Below are positions 61,855 through 64,000 of a DNA stretch of 64,000 nucleotides, one piece after another. Positions within the stretch are counted from its first letter, which is position 1. Every line of letters begins with the position of its first letter. The notes below the pieces were generated by a model. That model was not told the origin of the DNA. It searched no databases and saw only the letters and a list, made by a program, of their open reading frames with translations. The stretch lies in NCBI RefSeq assembly GCF_047338595.1, contig NZ_JBLFBO010000010.1, positions 1 to 64,000 of the forward strand, given 5' to 3'. The DNA is from Nitrospira_D sp019636945. GTDB taxonomy: Bacteria; Nitrospirota; Nitrospiria; Nitrospirales; Nitrospiraceae. The translations under genes and the position numbers were made by a program.

Positions 61855-62153
61855 TGAGAAGTATCTCTATGCCGACTCCACTAAGACGTCCACCCACTCG
61901 AAGAACGATCTCCAAGCGGCGAGTGTTGAACGTGCAATCGCTGCAACTGATGGTCAGAAGTGGAGTCGTCCGTAGGGCAGACTCCATGCCTCCGCTTCCG
62001 CTCAGGCGAGGTCGTGTGTCACTATCGGATCAACAGCAACGAGCCGTGTGCAGCGAAGTCGTGCAAGAGCAAGGGTGGCTGTCGCGCGTCATTTTTGGCC
62101 CGAAGCCGCACCCCGCGATCACGAAGCGTTCCTCATTCGACGGAGGGCAATAG
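61854..62153 (+). CDS. Small Arg-rich hypothetical protein between flgH and flgI
   Basis: 99 codons starting at the TGATG overlap with the flgH stop and ending four bases before the flgI start, covering the flgI ribosome site. The codon choice looks coding-like. Product is basic (many Arg), has no signal or membrane segment and matches no family I know. Otherwise this 303-base gap in a tight operon would be empty. Confidence 0.45.
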   Translation: MRSISMPTPLRRPPTRRTISKRRVLNVQSLQLMVRSGVVRRADSMPPLPLRRGRVSLSDQQQRAVCSEVVQEQGWLSRVIFGPKPHPAITKRSSFDGGQ

Positions 62154-62157
62154 TTGT

Positions 62158-63291
62158 ATGGTGTTACGATGGTTCGTCTTGGTTGGCTTCTTGAGCGCTG
62201 GCTCCCTCTGGCCTGTGAATGCCGATGCCGTGAGGATCAAGGATATTGGTGCGATTGAGGGGGTGCGTGAAAATCAACTGCTCGGCTATGGCTTGGTGGT
62301 GGGGTTAGACAGCACGGGCGATCGTGTGATCGGTGGGCAGTTTACGATTCAAGCAATGATGTCGATGTTGAATAAGATGGGGGTTCATCTCGTCATTGAC
62401 CCCATTCAACTTCTGACGAGGAATATTGCGTCGGTGATGGTCACCGCAAAACTTCCTCCATTCTCGAAGCCCGGCATGACGTTGGATGCGGTGGTCTCCT
62501 CAATGGCCAACGCGAAGAGTTTGCAGGGTGGTACCCTCCTGCTCACGCCTCTTAAGGCAGCGAACCAGCAAGTATTTGCCGTGGCGCAAGGGCCCGTCTC
62601 AATAGGAGGATTTCTTGGCGGCACGGGTGGGGCCGGCGGGGCGACGGTGGCCAAAAATCATCAGGCTGCGGGTGTGGTGCCGAGTGGAGCCATTATTGAA
62701 AAGGAACTTCCCGTCGACATTGATTCGTGGGAGACCGTCTCAGTTCTCCTACGTCAGCCGGACTTTACCACTGCGATTCGGACGGCGGAGGCCATTGAGC
62801 ATGCTTTTGGGAAAGGCAGTGCGTCAGCCGTCAACGCCGGCTCCATTAAGGCAACAATTCCTCCGGTTTTTCATGGGCGGGTTGTTGAATATATTGCGTC
62901 GATTGAAGGGCTTGATGTGTCTGTCGATGCCATTGCGAAGGTCGTGGTTAATGAGCGGACGGGGACGGTCGTCCTTGGAGAACATGTTCGGATTTCAACC
63001 TGTGCCATTTCTCACGGGAACCTTACAATTTCGGTCAAAAATACATTGAACGTGTCTCAGCCGGCTGCACCGCTCGTGGGGAATGCCGCAGGACAAACCA
63101 CGGTCACCCCCGATGTCCAGACCGAGGTCAAAGAGCAGGAGTCCCGGTTGATCGTCGTCGATGAAACAGTCACCTTGGGAGAGGTTGTCCAGGCACTCAA
63201 CGCCGTAGGAGTGACGCCTCGAGATTTGGTGGCGATTCTCTCGGCGCTCAAGTCGGCCGGGGCCCTTCAGGCGAATCTGGAGATCATTTGA
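62158..63291 (+). CDS. flgI: Flagellar P-ring protein FlgI
   Basis: A 377-residue periplasmic ring subunit. The signal peptide ends WPVNADA, followed by VRIKDIGAIEGVRENQLLGYGLVVGLDSTGD, SSMANAKSLQGGTLLLTPLKAAN and the end GVTPRDLVAILSALKSAGALQANLEII. All typical. Start 62158 has GGAGGG ten bases upstream; a longer in-frame reading from 61960 has no signal peptide at its N-terminus. Confidence 0.95.
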   Translation: MVLRWFVLVGFLSAGSLWPVNADAVRIKDIGAIEGVRENQLLGYGLVVGLDSTGDRVIGGQFTIQAMMSMLNKMGVHLVIDPIQLLTRNIASVMVTAKLPPFSKPGMTLDAVVSSMANAKSLQGGTLLLTPLKAANQQVFAVAQGPVSIGGFLGGTGGAGGATVAKNHQAAGVVPSGAIIEKELPVDIDSWETVSVLLRQPDFTTAIRTAEAIEHAFGKGSASAVNAGSIKATIPPVFHGRVVEYIASIEGLDVSVDAIAKVVVNERTGTVVLGEHVRISTCAISHGNLTISVKNTLNVSQPAAPLVGNAAGQTTVTPDVQTEVKEQESRLIVVDETVTLGEVVQALNAVGVTPRDLVAILSALKSAGALQANLEII

Positions 63292-63299
63292 GGGTTGCT

Positions 63300-63707
63300 A
63301 TGGATGGGGTCACCTATACAGGTCTGGAGAAGAGTCGGGCGTTGATGGCATCACCATTATATGTGGATCCTGGGGCACTGCTCTCCCCAGATCGGTTGAA
63401 ATCCCATCATAACCCATTGATACCACAGGATGTTGTGAGGGAGCGTCAGAAGCTTATCGAGGCAGGGAGGCAGTTTGAGTCCTATTTTGTCTCGCATTTA
63501 CTGAAGGTTATGAGAGAAACCATTCCTCAGGGGGCAATTGCCAATAAGCAGGGTGCCTATTTCCATTCATTTTACGATGAGGAAATCGGACGACGAGCGG
63601 CAGAATCCGGAGGAATCGGTATTGCTCGGATGGTTCAGGAGCACGCGGAAAAGTATTTTTCAGGCTCCCCCGCAGAACGCTCAAGTTTTCCTGTGGGTGA
63701 CCGATAA
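63300..63707 (+). CDS. flgJ: Rod-binding protein FlgJ, N-terminal domain only
   Basis: A 135-residue rod cap protein. RQFESYFVSHLLKVMRETIPQGAI and FYDEEIGRRAAESGGIGIARMVQEHAEKYF are the rod-binding domain. The C-terminal muramidase domain of enteric FlgJ (about 150 residues more) is absent, so a separate enzyme must open peptidoglycan. A start at TTG 63288 overlapping flgI is possible; ATG 63300 has GAGGG upstream. Confidence 0.88.
   Translation: MDGVTYTGLEKSRALMASPLYVDPGALLSPDRLKSHHNPLIPQDVVRERQKLIEAGRQFESYFVSHLLKVMRETIPQGAIANKQGAYFHSFYDEEIGRRAAESGGIGIARMVQEHAEKYFSGSPAERSSFPVGDR
63681..63707 (+). promoter_or_regulatory. Predicted sigma28 (FliA) promoter of flgM
   Basis: TCAAGTTT, 11 bases, then ACCGATAA matches TAAAGTTT-N11-GCCGATAA with one difference in each box and the exact spacing. 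It lies in the last codons of flgJ, and its TAA is the flgJ stop. The flgM ATG is about 74 bases downstream. Confidence 0.7.
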
Positions 63708-63780
63708 GTCACTCGACAGGGATAAAGGGCACCGATCGTTCAGGACAGGAGTTGGGAGAGTTGGGGAAGGAGTAGGACGA

Positions 63781-64000
63781 TGCAGATTTCAGGTCATGGG
63801 AAAGTTGACCATCTTGCAAAAGTGTTGCTTGGAGTGCATGAAGCTGAGAACGCAGCAGCTCGACAACCGACGGCTCAGCCTAAGGCTGGTACGGATGAGG
63901 TTCAGATCTCGGCTCAAGCAAAGGAACTGCAACGAATTCGAGAGTTGGTCAATCAGCCGGATTCTGTACGGGCGGAACATGTCGACCGCATCAAACGGGC
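63781..64000 (+). CDS. flgM: Anti-sigma28 factor FlgM, cut by the window end
   Basis: 73 codons are visible, with AAGGAG nine bases before the ATG. MQISGHGKVDHLAKVLLG, a disordered Ala/Gln/Pro stretch, then VQISAQAKELQRIRELVNQPDSVRAEHVDRI is the FlgM C-terminal sigma-binding pattern. It holds FliA inactive until the hook is complete and FlgM is exported. Incomplete at the 3' end. Confidence 0.88.

Noticed and set aside
63715..63740. GGGCACCGATCGTTCAG before flgM resembles a sigma54 site.
   Set aside because: The -12 box would be GTTCA rather than TTGCA with the right spacing; the sigma28 site nearby is much better.
1..64000. CRISPR arrays, prophage or complete insertion sequences.
   Set aside because: No regularly spaced repeats, no cas genes, no transposase or phage structural genes were seen on either strand.

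Overview
The window is about 64 kb of chromosome from a motile Gram-negative bacterium with GC content by eye in the high fifties. The best fit is a nitrite-oxidising Nitrospira or a close relative in the Nitrospirota. This rests on family-level recognition and on a dispersed repeat I associate with Nitrospira, not on a database match. Gram-negative character is shown by several lipoboxes and by the L- and P-ring genes flgH and flgI.

Positions 1-28,800 are mixed housekeeping and regulatory genes. They include the start of a HAD hydrolase, an SH3-like membrane protein, a B12-dependent ribonucleotide reductase, a YjbQ-type protein, a membrane Ser/Thr kinase, a PHP phosphoesterase overlapping a FolB-methyltransferase fusion, an HD-GYP protein coupled to a HEAT-repeat protein, and a GDSL esterase coupled to a thioredoxin. 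They continue with gnd-zwf (oxidative pentose phosphate pathway), a nucleotidyltransferase, threonine aldolase, a nucleotide-transporter-like permease, a divergent ProA and a methyltransferase. A five-gene cluster of unknown function at 23,497-27,280 has three lipoproteins, a helical protein and a small copper-amine-oxidase-like protein. After it come tRNA-Thr(UGU), a decayed stretch and a HigBA-type toxin-antitoxin pair.

Positions 28,843-35,296 hold flagellar control genes: an NtrC-type sigma54 activator, then a TPR protein, PAS histidine kinase and second sigma54 activator in one overlapping operon (FlrBC-like). Positions 35,481-64,000 are one nearly continuous flagellar cluster: flgB-flgC-fliE-fliF-fliG-fliH-fliI-fliJ-motE-like-fliK-flgD-flgE, then fliL-M-N-O-P-Q-R-flhB-flhA-flhF-flhG-fliA, then flgF-flgG-flgA-flgH-(small orf)-flgI-flgJ-flgM, with flgM cut by the window end. 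No flagellin or motor stator gene is present.

Reading the gaps by eye gives a consistent promoter hierarchy. Good sigma54 sites (GG-N10-GC) lie before the TPR-kinase-activator operon, flgB, fliL and flgF; a slightly weaker one lies before fliK. A sigma28 site overlaps the end of flgJ and faces flgM. This suggests that the kinase/activator pair drives rod, hook and export genes and that FliA/FlgM controls the late step.

The most unusual features are: a fliH whose product carries a complete response-regulator receiver domain; a tandem duplication of the fliH-fliI junction that makes a 63-residue chimeric ORF; a ProA homologue with serine in place of the catalytic cysteine; the lipoprotein/amine-oxidase-like cluster; and a dispersed repeat whose terminal stems co-vary between copies and whose ends supply stop codons of flanking genes.
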